64,000 bases of DNA from Hirundichthys speculiger (taxonomy: Eukaryota > Chordata > Actinopteri > Beloniformes > Exocoetidae), in NCBI GenBank assembly GCA_018398805.1, contig JAGFBZ010000900.1, positions 620,001 through 684,000 of the forward strand. Direction: 5' to 3'. Positions 1 to 13,389 of this stretch are shown here, piece by piece; the stretch's first letter is position 1; each line of letters begins with the position of its first letter. Both the position numbers and the translations under genes were made by a program. The notes under the pieces were generated by a model. It saw nothing but the letters and a program-made list of their open reading frames with translations, made no database searches and was not told the DNA's origin.

Positions 1-2119
1 GGTTTGGTTTAGGCAGACACAAATCTTTGCTGCATTGTTTTCTGTCAGTGTTTTAAAAGAAGAGTAACTGCCAAAATATACAGGTAGCCTTCATACCCTT
101 TCAGACTAAAAAATGCTTTCCAAAGGAAAAGAAAAGCATATAGTAAATAATTAATTCTTACTGCAGTCAGCCATGTGACAGCACTGTTTGGACAGGTTTT
201 CTTCCTCCTTGTTCTTGTGCTTGTAGGGGGTCTTGGAAGTCGTAGTTCCGTTGCAGCAGTATTTTGTCTTTATTGAATTAATGTACAAAGGCCAACATAC
301 AGGCCCACCAAAAAGTTGCTTTTTTTCTTTTCCTTATTTTTTTATGACCCACTGAACACAGAGCACGAACTGCATTTTGTATGTGTATTTTTTCTTTCTT
401 TCTTTTCTTTTTTTCTGGGTCACTTAGCACTTGCTGTGATTCTTTTTGAGTCTGGCTATTAAAAGATGCACATGAATGAATTATGGATGAACTGTTGGAG
501 GCAAAAAAAAATTGAGCCAAAATAAAAAGTTTCTTTTAAGAAAAGTGAATTCAGCATGAGTTTAAGTTGTCTTTATGCAGACAAATTGTACCCTGATTAC
601 TGAAACAACATTTGCTCATTACACCTATGTTAAACAATTTATGAAACTCACAGACCAACTAATGGTCCAGTGGTGCAACAAAACATATTCATGCTTGTGT
701 AGCAGAATAAACTGAAAAAAAAAAAGATTAAATATCAACGTACGGCATGATAGATAATTATGTCTACCAGAATATTAATTGCCAACTTTCCTTCCCTCTT
801 ACACACACAGTCACAAATAGACTTGGATCTTAAGGTCGTAGCCTTGTAGTGTTTACAGCGGTTATTGGAGCGTGCTGTCTATACGTCAACCGAGCTCTTA
901 ACAAAAGCCTGAGCAAAAATCCCATTTAGTTGAGAGCACATGGAAGACCTGCCTTGAGGCTAAATGCAGAACAGCAAAGCATTAAGGAGGAGCAAAGCAG
1001 GAAAAGAGTTAGTGTTCAGAAAGAAAAAAAAATCAAAAATACAGAAAATACGGACATAGACAGTGATGGGCAGCTGGTGCTGCAGCATAGGAGTGTTATA
1101 TTGCTTATGCGTCATGATTCCTGGAGCTGAGGAGACCGAGAGCCGGGAGTAGCAAACAAGAGTCCTTTTTAAAATTACATGAAAAGGAATTGACAAAGCA
1201 GGAAATAAAAACAACAACAACAACAACTACAACAAAGAACTCAAGAGAAATGAAAACTTGAAGAACAGCACAAGAAGAAGCACAGGGAGCAGAACTCAAC
1301 GAACGACAATGGACCAGTAGGGAAGTAAAGAAAGCCTGGACAAGATATGGACAGAGGACTGATGATATGATTGCGATTAGGACAATCAGAAAAATTCAAA
1401 CCTAAAAACATGGAAGAAACAGCATTTTCAAAATTATACAGGAAATAAAGCAACCGGTTACCATATGAGAGAGCAGATAAGGCTAAGATAACATAAAACC
1501 GAGTAGCAAAGTCTTCATAAGGGTAACGAGAACTCAAGACGAAACACTGTTATATTTCTCTGACTGAACTACATAACACAGTCATTTGGACAGAGACGTT
1601 GCCCTTTGAGCTCTTGTTCAACCTCTGAGGTCATAGCTAGAGGACCAGTCAGATACTGATGCTATCCGTAGGGTCTCCGTTGTTTTCGGTGGATAGTTTA
1701 AGGACTTTGGATGTCTTTGTCATCTGTCGGAGAGGTGGTTGGAGAGGGCTTGCAACATCGGAGAGGTCTGCCTATTGACAAACATGGAGAAGTATAAATC
1801 AGCTTTAATTTACAAAAATCTTGAAGAGAAGCAAATTGAAACACAAAACCGAATACCATAGAGTAAACACAGGGAAACCTAGACCAGCCAAAACTCACGA
1901 CAGTAGGGCTTATTGGCTGGTGAATCATAAAACAAGGTTTTGTTTCCAGTCATCTCTAATACAGTTCTTTTCTAAACCTTTGCCAGGGACTCTCACACAT
2001 GATGGGGCTGTGGGATCAGTTTGGCAACCTTGCAGGTTGAGAGCAACTGACTGTACCTGCTGCATCATTGTAGAAAATTATTATTTCAAAACTCTTGGAC
2101 AACTTTGTTGAAACGGACA
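1..2119. other. Unique AT-rich stretch without a recognisable gene
   Basis: No reading frame here resembles a known family and none shows coding character. Only low-complexity items stand out, such as an (AAC)n run near 1209-1236 and several A- or T-rich tracts. I see no RNA gene and no transposon end. Confidence 0.5.
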
Positions 2120-2680
2120 GACCTCTTAGTTTCCCACAGCATTTCAGTCAGGTTGAGATCCTAAACGTCATCCAGACCATTGCAGGACCTTGATCCTTCT
2201 CTTCTCCACCCTTTCTTTTTGTGGATTTGTTGGCATGTTTGACGCCGTTATGTTGACTGACTTGTTCAGCCAAGTTTTAGCTGTTGGTCAGATGGTGTCA
2301 TATTTCACTTCAGTGTATTTGTTATAAAGACGTGTTCATGGTCAGCTCAGTAACTGGAACATTCCAAGGTCCTATGGCTACAAAACAAGCACAACCATTC
2401 ATTAATTGACTTTGGGCTCTTGGGGACTTTGGCAACATTGGCAGCTGTCTTGAATGTTTTCCACCTGTGAATAATTCTCATTGAAGAATGATAGATTCCA
2501 AACTGGAGTCCATTAAACAATGACTGTTGCTTTTCCAAGATCATTGCTGATACCTTTCCTCCTTGGCATTGTATTTATACACACCTTTTTAGATCCAGAC
2601 AAGCAGAGATGCTCAACCTTGTCGTTGATTGAATTATTAATATGCATTTGATTAGCGGCACTTAATTTCTTAGTACATTT
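2120..2680 (-). pseudogene. Tc1-like transposase remnant, internally deleted
   Basis: On the minus strand the segment at about 2435-2480 translates to a helix-turn-helix piece reading IIHRWKTFKTAANV, typical of the paired-like DNA-binding domain of Tc1 transposases (family knowledge). It is followed directly by sequence matching a later part of the transposase, so the central catalytic region is deleted. Surrounding non-coding sequence (2120-2340 and 2545-2680) resembles antisense transposase and 5' flank of a common fish Tc1 family, recognised from memory. No complete DDE triad remains and frames are interrupted, so it is dead. The same family seems to recur at about 36440-37080 and 47610-47835. 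The inverted-repeat ends could not be placed. Confidence 0.6.
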
Positions 2681-4279
2681 AGTTCTTCATACACTGCTTC
2701 CACAAATGATTGATAAACAATGATCTGAATTATATAATATATGCTGTTGTACATCCAAAGATATGTATGTACATCATTTCAATTAAACTTCCATAATTGC
2801 ATAAGTTTCATTAAATCTATAAAACAGTGGGTGCTAGCTCACACACTGTCATGGTTTAGAGTGGTGTGTGTGTGTGTGTCTGCAGAAATATAATTGTATA
2901 ATTGTATGCTTACACTATTTTAATTTTAATTTCATTTTGTATTTTATTTGTTTTGTTAGGAACTCTGTTATGTTCTTGTTTTAATAACATTGATCATTGT
3001 CTCTTAACATAATTAATATGCCATAAACCTGACATGGACTGCTGGTAATTAGCCTGTGTGGCTCAATAGGCAATATGCAAGTTAACAACAATGCGCTGGC
3101 CTTTCTTTTGAATAAATAATTTCAAGACTTGGTATTTTCCTTCCTTCCCTCCATCCATGAAGACCAGGCAAAGTCCCTCTCATCTTGATCCTCTGGTGGT
3201 ATTGTCAAAATGATGGAAATCACAGCAATTCCTCAGTGAGTGCAGATCGCTAATGGTGATGGGTGTTTCCTGCTGGCATGAAATTGCAAACTTATCTCCC
3301 ATAGGGCAAGATCAACTGTCATCACTTCTGTCCCACCAGGTTTTATTCATTGCCTCCCTCTCCCCACCTTTTGGTGATGGACTGCAACAAACTATCATAT
3401 TTTATAAGCTGTAATTAGAATCAAATCTGGAAAGGAGTGACACAGGTATATGACTCTTGTTCTACAATACAGCTTATGTGGGTTTTACACACTTTCCTTA
3501 CATTTTTATGCCAGAAAGAGACGTCAGTAATCTTTTTAAAGCAATAATCTTTTAAATCCCTTTAAATTCATAGATTTTCTTTAACTATTAACTTTTTTAC
3601 AGCCTTGTCAGTTACTGATTTCTTGAGAAGTCTTTTTTTCTTGATTATTAACACAGGAGCGCCTGCTGCTTGCCACAGAGATGTTGAAATTCCTATGTCA
3701 TTTTGTTCATGTGATACTTGTATTCATATAAAAATATGCACAGAACTCCTGCACTTCATTTCATGTTTACAATTTCTCGAAAGCTTCTTGTTAAATAAGT
3801 TATTTGGAATATTAGTAATGGAAGTAAAATATCAAAGGACAGTGAATGTAATAACCTCTGCTTCAATCTCACATTCAGACCTGTTGCACTTCGGTGAATT
3901 ACACACCAAAGTTTCCAGGAAAAAAAAAAAAGGCTGCTAGAAAAGCCTGCATAACTAAACTCTAAAGATAGATCATCATTTTTCCTCATCATTCATCATA
4001 CTATATTCATCACAAGCACATCAACCGGCAAAAAATTCCATATGTAAAAGTTTCCAGAATGACAGCAAATAATGTCAACATGTCAAATAATGTCTACACT
4101 AAACCCATCCACATACTGGAAAAGGGCCTTTATATTTCTGTCCATTGTATTGACCACTATGCATGGAAAAGTTAAACCACAAGATTAGATTTAGATGACT
4201 TGGTTAGGGTAAGGAAAACATCATCAGGCCCATTTTCATTAGCAGGGCTCTAGTCAGGACCTAAATAATTGACCCATTT
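2681..4279. other. Intergenic, no recognisable gene
   Basis: AT-rich sequence with a short (TG)n near 2863-2879. The longest open frame, at 3605-3940, has no family resemblance and ends in a lysine-rich poly-A translation, so I treat it as chance. Confidence 0.45.
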
Positions 4280-5001
4280 CCTCATGGTCTTCGGACGCTC
4301 AGACGACAACTGCATCACTCATCAACATGATATTGTCGATGACATTACTAAATAGGCCCAGGAATACTTCCAGAAACCACTATTTGTAAACCCATCCATC
4401 GTGTCATCTGCAGATGCCAACTAAAGCTCTGCAAAAAGGAAGCCATATTTGAACATGGTCCAGAAGTGCCGTCATGTCCCATGGACCAAGGCTCATTTAA
4501 GATGGACTGTTTCAAAGTGGGAAAGCATTCTATGGTCAGATGAGTCCAAATTTGACATTTTTCTTGGTAATTGTGGGTGCCATGTCCCCCAGGCTTATGA
4601 GGAGGGAGACCTTTGAGCGTGTTATCAGCGTTCACTTCACATGCCAGCATCTCTTATGGTATGGGGGGTGCATAAGTTTATACTGTATGGTTAGCTGGTT
4701 TGTTTTGGAAGGAACTATAAATGCTGAAAGGTATATAAAGGTTTTAGAGCAACATATGCTCTCCTCCAGATGACGTCTATTTCATGAAAGGCCTTGTGTT
4801 TTTCAGGAGACCACTGCAAAACCACATACTTGCAGCTATTACAACAGCATGGTTTAATCAGAGAAGAGTCCTGGTGCTGCATTAGCCTGCCTGCAGTCCA
4901 GATCTTTCACCAATAAAGGACATTTGGATGATCATGAAACGGAAAAAACGTCACAGATGACCACAAACTCTTCAGCAGCTGGAAACCTAAATCAAGCAAG
5001 A
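4280..5001 (+). pseudogene. Degraded Tc1-like transposase (DD34E family)
   Basis: Plus-strand pseudo-coding sequence. Recognisable blocks in order are a WSDESKFD-type first-Asp motif near 4535-4555, GTINAERY followed by VLEQHML near 4710-4760, an AWFNQRRV-like block near 4850, and near 4930-4990 an IMKRKKRHR..PQTLQQLET block typical of the C-terminal part after the Glu of the triad. Stop codons and frameshifts separate the blocks, so no functional transposase is encoded. It belongs to the same family as the minus-strand copy at 56218-57530. The 3' end stops abruptly at an inverted duplication (4976-5018). TA-flanked inverted-repeat ends were not found, so the copy is truncated. Confidence 0.75.
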
Positions 5002-5018
5002 ATTTAGGTTTCCAGCTG
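4976..5018. repeat. Perfect 17-bp inverted repeat (hairpin)
   Basis: Arms at 4976-4992 and 5002-5018 are exact reverse complements (CAGCTGGAAACCTAAAT) separated by 9 nt. The left arm is transposase-derived (the QQLETxI block), the right arm is an inverted copy. Confidence 0.85.
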
Positions 5019-5170
5019 AAAAAACCAACACAAATTCCAAATTCCAACACAAATTCCAACACAAAACCTTTATAAACTCATAACCTCGATTCCCAGATGA
5101 ACTGTTTTCAAGACAAGAGGAGATGCTCCACCATTGTAGGCATGCCCTTGCCCCAACTATTGTGAGACAG

Positions 5171-5173
<3 letters not shown>

Positions 5174-5239
<66 letters not shown>

Positions 5240-5284
5240 CACATACATACATACATACATACATATACATACATCATACATACA
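5174..5284. repeat. (TA)n / (ACAT)n compound microsatellite
   Basis: About 31 TA units (5174-5235) pass into ACAT repeats up to 5284. Directly read. Confidence 0.95.
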
Positions 5285-5903
5285 AATTAGTGCGGAGGTC
5301 GAGCTCCGTGCTAGGTTGTCCCCTAGAGTCTGTGATTGTGGTGGGTGAGAGGAGGATGTTAGCGAAGCTGACATCCATCATGGACAACCCCCATCATCCT
5401 CTGCATGAGACCGTGGGTGCAGCTGAGCAGCTCCTTCAGTCAGAGACTGAAACACCCTTGCTGCAGGAAGGAGCGCTTTCACAGGTCTTTTATACCAACT
5501 GCAGTTAGACTCTACAACGCATCATGACGCTGAGAGTCACTCGGACAATTTTTCACACTCACAGTGCCCCCCCCCCCCCCACACACACACACACACACAC
5601 TTACTCCACATACACACACATCTACAGGTGACACACGCATATTATTATTTATTCATTTATCTGAATACCTCCACAACCCTCCACCCATAACTGCATACCG
5701 TGTGTGCTTGCTGCTGTAAATTGCTGCTGTACATAGTGTTGCTTACAAATTTTTTTCTACTGTATATATTTGTTCCTCTTCTGTTTATATATATATTATT
5801 TATAGATTGTTTATTTTTGTTTTTTCTGTATATTGAGCTGTGGTAATGCACAAATTTCCCCGTCGTGGGATCAATAAAGTTCTATCTTATCTCATCTTAT
5901 ACA
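5285..5903 (+). mobile_element. 5'-truncated non-LTR retrotransposon 3' end (Rex/L2-like)
   Basis: The plus strand at 5290-5508 encodes the region just after the reverse transcriptase of a fish LINE: LTSIMDNPHHPLHETV followed by an Arg/Phe-rich segment of the type ending in 'PTAVRLYN' (visible as TNCSxTLQR with frame shifts). The sequence then runs through a C-rich/(CA)n stretch (5566-5600) into a 3' UTR ending in 'GTGGGATCAATAAAGT' (about 5863-5880) and a short ATCTT-type tail. This is the usual layout of a LINE reverse-transcribed from its 3' tail and truncated at the 5' side. The clade is uncertain: Rex1/Babar and L2 have similar tails. The tail lies immediately before the TA at which the next Tc1 element is inserted. 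Confidence 0.7.
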
Positions 5904-5937
5904 TACACACGTGGACAAAATTGTTGGTACCCCTCAG

Positions 5938-7489
5938 TTAACCCTCCTATTATGTTGCGGGTCAAATTGACCCGTTTTGAAAATTAAAAATAAAAAAAAA
6001 ATAGTTTAAAGTATTTTTTCAGGATAAAACGTATTCTGCTTGGCTTAATTAGTCTAATCAACATATAAAATAAAAATTGTTCATGTAACATATTTGCAAC
6101 CCCCCTCTCCACGTTTATGTTACATAGATTATGTTCGGGTCAATTTGACCCAGCAGCCAAAATGGAGACTAAAAGGGGTTATAAGTATCTGATATAATAG
6201 TTTGTTTTGTTTTTTTTTCTTTGCAACTGTGACCCCCATTTCTCCCCAGTTTCACACCCTCTCCTTTGGGTCGTGCTTGACATGACATGTGGTCTCAGAA
6301 GGCAGAATATAACCTGTGACAATTTTTTTCACAAGCTGCAACTTGAGTCAGGGACTTCTAAAGAGAAAGCTCATGATGGTTGGAGCGGTCCAAAAGAACC
6401 AGTGTGAACTCTCTGCTGAGCTGCTGGTAACCAAGAACAGGACCCCTGAGTCCTCCATGTCTGCCTTCACAGACACCACAGCCCAAGAGCCTTTCTGCCC
6501 CAAAAAGGAGGGAAATGTCAAAATGTCATGAGCACTTTGCATAAAAAGTCTGAAATCAGCTCAAGAGAAGATCAGAAACCAAGTATGATCCCTACAATGC
6601 CACCAAAGTGAGGGGTGGATCATTTAGACAAAGTCATTGGGTCTAAAAGCACCAAACGAATGACTGAAAGCTGACCGCTGGTCATCTTTTATAACATGAC
6701 TGATAGATCAGCCTACAACGCATTTGTCATTTGGAAGGAGATCTTTCCAGAGTAGAACCCATCAAAGCTCTGCAAGGAGAACATCTTCTGTCTAAGCTTC
6801 TGTCTCCAGCAGACCTCCATGACCCTGCATGGAATAAGTGGGTTGGATAATGGATGGATAGATTTCTGGTTTTACACATTGCGTAGTATTTATTGTCACA
6901 ACGTGATGACATGTCACTTGTGTGCAGTGGAGACTCACAGACACACATATGAACACACCATGTTCATTTTGTTAATCTGTTACTTTGATTTTTCTTATTT
7001 TTATTACTTTCTGGTTCAAAAACAATTCTTCAGTTTTCTTTCATTGTAAATTCAGTAGATTTTGATTTTAATTCAGCTGGTCAATTTGATCCGGAAGATG
7101 AGGTTTTCTTGTGCTAATTTATCAACATCACCCCAAAAAGAAAAGTTGAAAATATAGAATAATTACAGAAAAAGTCAATGTTAGATTGAACTATTGTATT
7201 TTATAGATCGGTCTTTCCAATGCACATCTAAAAATGTTTTAACATTAATTAAAAAAAGAAAACGAGTGAATAATTACCATTGAACCATGATCTGTGAGAG
7301 GTAAAGAACAACAATGCACTAAATATTGATTTAAATAGTTAGTGATGGAGTTAATAATGAGATATAAACAGTGTTTATTTGGGAGTTTTTAGTTTTTAGA
7401 TACTTTTGGATGATCAAACATTTCCTGGGTCAAATTGACCCGGGAACATAATTGCTGTTCCTCCGAAACGAACATAACAGGAGAGTTAA
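5938..7489 (+). mobile_element. piggyBac-like element inserted in the Tc1 left inverted repeat
   Basis: TTAA is present at both edges (5938-5941 and 7486-7489), followed by inverted ends CCCTCCTATTATGTT and, read from the right on the complement, CTCTCCTGTTATGTT. The intact right Tc1 arm has a single TTAA at 9042-9045 at exactly this place, so the empty site is visible inside the window. Subterminal palindromes are CGGGTCAAATTGACCCG at 5958-5974, a variant at 6136-6151 and another at 7427-7443. TTAA targeting with exact duplication is the hallmark of the piggyBac superfamily. The body keeps only the C-terminal third of a transposase. Confidence 0.9.
6270..6830 (+). pseudogene. piggyBac (PGBD-like) transposase C-terminal remnant
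   Basis: The translation in shifting plus frames gives, in order, GLRRQNITCDNFFTSCNL (about 6282-6345), LLKRKLMMVGAVQKN (6353-6400), ELSAELL, FTDTTAQEPFCPKK (6465-6510), a degraded AEIS-REDRKP-like stretch and finally SAYNAFVIWKEI near 6710-6745. These are the conserved blocks of the catalytic and C-terminal part of piggyBac-type transposases (family knowledge). The 'NITCDNFFT' block normally precedes the late catalytic Asp region. Several stops and frameshifts separate the blocks, and the N-terminal half and the first catalytic Asp are missing, so it cannot be active. It lies inside the TTAA-flanked element and shares its orientation. Confidence 0.85.
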
Positions 7490-7672
7490 AGAAAAAAAAC
7501 CCCACAATTCTCACTGAAATCACTTGAAACTTACAAAAGTAACAATAAATAAAAATTTATTGAAAATCAAATAATCAAAATCAGCCATTACTTTTGAATT
7601 GTTAATTAACATAATTATTTAAAAAAACAAACTAATGAAATAGGGCTGGACAAAAATGATGGTACCCATAAC

Positions 7673-8732
<1,060 letters not shown>

Positions 8733-9078
8733 AGTGACTACTTGTCTGCCTTTAAATAGGCAGACTGATTGATTATGAGTTTGGAAACACCTGTGATGTC
8801 AATTAAAGGACACACCTGAGTTAATCATGTCACTCTGGTCAAATAGTTTTCAATCTTTTATAGAGGTACCATCATTTTTGTCCAGCCCTATTTCATTAGT
8901 TTGTTTTTTTTAATAATTATGTTAATCAACAATTCAAAAGTAATGGCTGATTTTGATTATTTGATTTTCAATACATTTTTATTTATTGTTACTTTTGTAC
9001 GTTTCAAGTGATTTCAGTGAGAATTGTGGGTTTTTCCTTCTTTAACTGAGGGGTACCAACAATTTTGTCCACGTGTGT

Positions 9079-9081
9079 ACA

Positions 9082-9116
<35 letters not shown>
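9079..9116. repeat. (ATAC)n microsatellite
   Basis: Nine or so ATAC units directly abutting the right TA of the Tc1 element. The left side of the same element is next to an ACAT run as well (5236-5284), but with a LINE tail between. Confidence 0.9.
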
Positions 9117-9144
9117 GTATGTGTGGGTATATGTGACATTTTTT

Positions 9145-9552
9145 GTATCCACATCCAGCTTTAAACATCCAAATGTATCTTGGACCTGCCTGGTGTGTTC
9201 CTTGGTCTTCTTCTTAACCAGAACCCTGAGACTATCACAGAGCAGGTGCATTTATACAGAGACTTGATTACACACAGGTGGATCGAATTTATCATCGTCA
9301 GTCATTTAGGACAACATTGAACTTCTGGACTGAAAGTAAAAGGGCCGAATAATATTGCACGCCACACTGTTTCAGTTTTTTATTAGTTAAAAAGGTTTAA
9401 AATATCCAATAAATTTCTCTCACTTCATGATTGTGCCTCACTCGTTGTTGATTCTTGACAAAAGATTAAAATTTTATATCTTTATGTTTGAAGCCTGAAA
9501 TGTGGCAAAAGGTTGAAAAGTTCAAGGGGATGAATACTTTCACAAGGCTCTG
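9145..9552. mobile_element. End fragment of a second Tc1-like family
   Basis: The segment ends in a typical Tc1 terminal sequence: a stretch reading CTTTATGTTTGAAGCCTG, then AAGGGGATGAATACTTTC and AAGGCTCTGTA with a TA at 9553-9554. Upstream, 9255-9360 reads like the non-coding 5'/3' flank of the salmonid-type Tc1 elements (recognised from memory). No transposase is left, and the opposite end is absent. Confidence 0.55.
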
Positions 9553-9554
9553 TA

Positions 9555-10738
9555 GCAATTATTGTTTCCTTGACATGTAGTCTGGTGACTAGGCTGAATT
9601 CCAAAAGAGGAAAAAAAAAGTTTTTTGATGAGAACATGGATTTTATGCTCCTCAATCCCCCACGCTCCCCTCTGTTGCTTCTGTTTAGGCATGCTTGCAA
9701 GACATTGAGAATCTTGGCTGGTGAAAACAGAAAAGGAATTAATCAAGTTTTCAGCAATTTATATGATTTTTGTGCCAGATACCACTTAGCTTTTTGTTGC
9801 TATAATTTTGTATGACAAGGACAGGGTAAAGTCTTAGACAGACTGTTTATACCATCCAAAGAGGCCTGTTTAATACCATTTGATGAAACATTTTATACAT
9901 TCAGTCAATTGATTATGCCTTCAAGCCAATCAGAAGAGATCCTCTATACTGTTCTACAGTGATAAATAATGATTAAAACTGTCACAGAAGCCACTAGTAC
10001 AGATAATGAAGGCACTGCTGAGCATATTTGTTGAAGCCTATTCCGTAAATACAGTATAATATAATCAATTCAACCCAGTGTTAGTTTATTCTTGGAAATG
10101 AACAAAGAGGTTTACTCTCAGTTCATGTTTCCCATTAATATTTTCAGCCAAAGGCCAGAAAATTTTTTTCATGATTGATTATTATTTAAGACCACTGATG
10201 ACATTCTAAATAATGCAAACAGGCATTTGTGTGGCTGAATGGCAGATTAGAAGTAAGCTGAAATGGTTTTCTCTGCACATTATAGTATAGAACCTTCTTG
10301 AGCCGACAATGCAGCCGAGAGCAAAGTAGGCTTAAATCACTGATTTTTTCCCCCCTTGATCCTGTTTGGTCTACAGTCAGCCATGATGGATGAGACAACA
10401 AAGTGTGGTCTGCTGTTGGCTTCAGCCGCTCTTAAATGTATGGGCAAGGCGGGATGGAGAGATGGAGAACAGACAGAGAGATGAGATGGAGAGACTGAGA
10501 AGATATATTGGAAAAAGGCTTAATGGTTGGATGGATGTTGAGGAAAGGCACAGGCTAACTAAGATGACCACAGAAAAGTAAAACTGTAGATGGGCTAAGA
10601 GTGGGGTTATGGTCAGCCAATGATCTCTCTTTGTTGGACTTGTCTCCATCTGATAAGCTCAGCTGAAGGTAAGAATTGTTGTGTTTGGGCATGTGGAAAT
10701 GCACCACTTATGACCAATCACGTTTAAGTGTTTTACAG
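9555..10738. other. Intergenic, no recognisable gene
   Basis: No coding similarity and no clear repeat end. A purine-rich GGATGGAGAGATGGAGA-type stretch lies near 10449-10510. Confidence 0.45.
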
Positions 10739-12655
10739 CAGTGCTTCCTAGCCTTTTTTCTCTGGAGCCCCTTACTTGTGTCTAAGAAAAGTCAGCCCCC
10801 CCTACCCCACCCGCGCACACATGCACCAAAAGAATTTAGTGATTCATTACAAATCTTTATTTTAAAAAATGAACATCTGTTTGAACCTCTCTGTTCTCTT
10901 TGATTTACATATTATAGGATGGATTTTCCTCCTTTTTTGTCACCAAGTATATAAAAAAAACACAAAAAAATGATAGCTGCAAGTACATTTAAAATATTTC
11001 TAACTGACTCTTCTCAAGAGCTGAACATTTCAACATAAGCTTAACATTTTTTCCTTTAACAACCCAACAGAGTACGCCTACCTCCTTACAAATGAATAAC
11101 GATTCATTGTCAGAGTTAATGATATATCAGCACCTGTATGGATAAATATGATTTTCTCTCCATCTGTGTCACCAGGCGTATAAAATACACACAAAAAATA
11201 ATAGCAATTGTCATAGATCTTCAGAAAATTTACTTTAACAGGGTGTTGCACATCCACATCCAAATTATGTCAACACAGAATTTGACACAGCTATATATGT
11301 GTAATAACAATTACAAACAGTAACATTAACAAGAAAAAAAAACATCTTGTGTTTATTTATTTATTTTTTACTAATTCTGTGTCATTCTGTTCATATGTAA
11401 ACTAATGGCTACCTTAGCAAGCATACCTCTGACCAGGGAGGCGATGTCAGGTGTGATGCTGACAGCCAGCCTAAAATCCTGGTGGACATCGAGTCTGTTG
11501 TGGGCTTTTGTTTTTATTGATATAAGGGCGCTGAAAGCTGTCTTAGACTGGTATGTAGTGCTAAATGGGAGAATAACCCTTGTAATTGCATGTTTGGCAA
11601 GTTTGGGAGCAACAGTTTTTCTTGTGACAATCCAAAACTTTTTGTATCTGTTTTCAAGGAAATATTTATTTGACACAGAGTCAAAGGTCACGAAGCCCAT
11701 CTACACAGCCGAGGTATTCTACATCCTCGAGGGTGGAAATGTATGGATGTATCACCAACGATTCCTTTAATATGTACTCGACTGTGCGTGCATAAAGACG
11801 CACACACAGTGCCACCAGATTGCTTCAACAGCAGAGGAAAATGTAACTCCCCTTCTGACATTTCTCCAACTCTGTACTCCAGTTTGCGCACAAAGGCATC
11901 AAGAGCGTCTTTGCACTGCATGGCGTTTGATTCAGACCCCTGCATCTGCTTATTCGTCTCATTGTAGAGAGTGAATGTGTCCGCCAGGTGTGCCGTCTTG
12001 ATCCAAAACGCATCAGTCAGGTGTTCATACAGTGGTCGGTTGTGAGCTTGCAAGAATTCTTGTATTTTTCACGCAGTTCCATAAAACGCACAAGCACTTG
12101 TCCATGCGACAGCCACCGTACCTCTGTGTGTAACAACAGGGTTTGATGCGTTTCATCCTCACATAGCCGGGCAAACAGTCTCTTGTTAGATGGGCGAGCC
12201 TTAATGAAGTTAACAACTTTAACAACAGTTGCCAGGGTATTGTTGAGGTCTTCCGAGAGTTTTTTGCTGGCCAGTGCTTGTTGGTGTAGCATGCAGTGGA
12301 ATATGACGCAACCCGGTGCTTTTTCCTTCAGTCGGCTGTTAAATCCCTTGTTTTTTCCCCATCATCGCTGTGGCCCCGTTAGTGCAGCATGCGACAAGAT
12401 TCTCAATGGGCAGATTGTTGGATGAAAAATAAGTCCACAGCTGTAAAAATATCCTGGCCAGTTGTTGGTGTTGCAAGATTTGTAGACATAAGAATGTCTT
12501 GTTTCAAGTCATCACAGTCAATATATTGCACATAAACGATGAAGCACGGACTCGTCTGACACCGTGGTCGTTTTATCCAGCTGAATGGCAAAGGGACCGG
12601 TCCTAAGCTTCTCGTGGAGCTGGTTTTGGCAATCAACAGCAATTTTATCAATTCA
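10739..12655 (-). mobile_element. hAT element remnant, 3' end plus coding body
   Basis: The left edge begins CAGTGCTTCCTAGCC, in line with hAT termini of the CAG(T/G)G type. It is followed by about 600 bp of AT-rich 3' UTR, then a minus-strand transposase pseudogene. The 5' side is cut by a LINE tail and a piggyBac-like insertion, so the second terminus and the 8-bp target duplication could not be matched. Confidence 0.6.
11371..12655 (-). pseudogene. hAT transposase pseudogene (ZBED5/Charlie-like)
   Basis: Minus-strand blocks in order are a segment near 12655-12560 resembling the 'FALQLDESTD' region; a cysteine-rich stretch around 12400-12300; the conserved block CMLHQQALASKKLSEDLNNT..VVKVVNFIKARPSNKRLFARLCEDE (12292-12150); TLLLHTEVRWLSHGQVLVRFMELREK (12145-12060), which is the central motif shared by ZBED5-like domesticated proteins; and the C-terminal dimerisation block FSTTYQSKTAFSALISIKTKAHNRLDV (about 11570-11490). 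Several frameshifts break it, notably between 12017 and 11700. The N-terminal BED zinc finger is not seen, probably lost beyond the 12.65-14.87 kb insertions. Loss of frame excludes function; a domesticated gene would be open. Confidence 0.8.
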
Positions 12656-12748
12656 ATTCAATTTTTTATTTGTATAGCGTCTGTTACAATGTCAATTGTC
12701 TCTAGGCGGTTTACAGAGACCCAGAGCATGACCCCCGAGCAAACATCA
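12652..12748 (-). mobile_element. LINE 3' tail (L2-like), inserted in the hAT element
   Basis: Complement reads GGGTCTCTGTAAACCGCC, AGAGACAATTGAC, GCTATACAAATAAAAAATTG and ends in AATTGAATTGAAT repeats, the typical 3' end of fish L2-type LINEs. Related tails occur at 17428-17478 and 59025-59112. It is 5'-truncated to about 100 bp. Confidence 0.7.
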
Positions 12749-13389
12749 TTAACCTTTCTGTCGTGTTCGGGTCAAATCTGACCGACTTCCTACTTCCATT
12801 AATCATAAATATTGTGTTTTACATTTGATTGTCTCAGGGCCTTATGATATCCTCCACACTAGCCATTTGAACATATATAATTGCTGATCACCATTTTCTC
12901 TGAATTTTGAGTATTTTATTCAATTTTTTAACACCTGTGGTGTTCCCGGTCAAAAATGACCGCCATAGGAAATTAATGGGTGACCCTAGATTGTGTTCAT
13001 CCATCAGATTGTACAACCACAAATACACCACCATACACACACACACGCACACACACACACCACCCCACCCCACGTGAACCCCTTTCAGACTGAACAAATA
13101 GGTATCTCCTCTTCCCATCTCATTCCTGTGCTTATGTGCCCATCCCCCTACATGAACCACACTTTTCAAACTAAATGTATAACACTAACACTTGTTCCAC
13201 ATTTCAAAGTCAACAATTAGGTGTTTGTTATGAGAACCGTCTCTTTCCCAGGCTTATGTGCCCATCCCCCCACGTGAACCGCACCTTCCGATACAAAATG
13301 TATCATATCTTCTCAGAGACCCCTTATATATAGTTTTTTTTTGTGTGCATTGCCCTCATTTTACTATGAACACATTGACTAGGCGCCCG

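Noticed and set aside
5108..5374. Tyr/Ile repeat frame over the (TA)n tract
   Set aside because: Simple-sequence translation.
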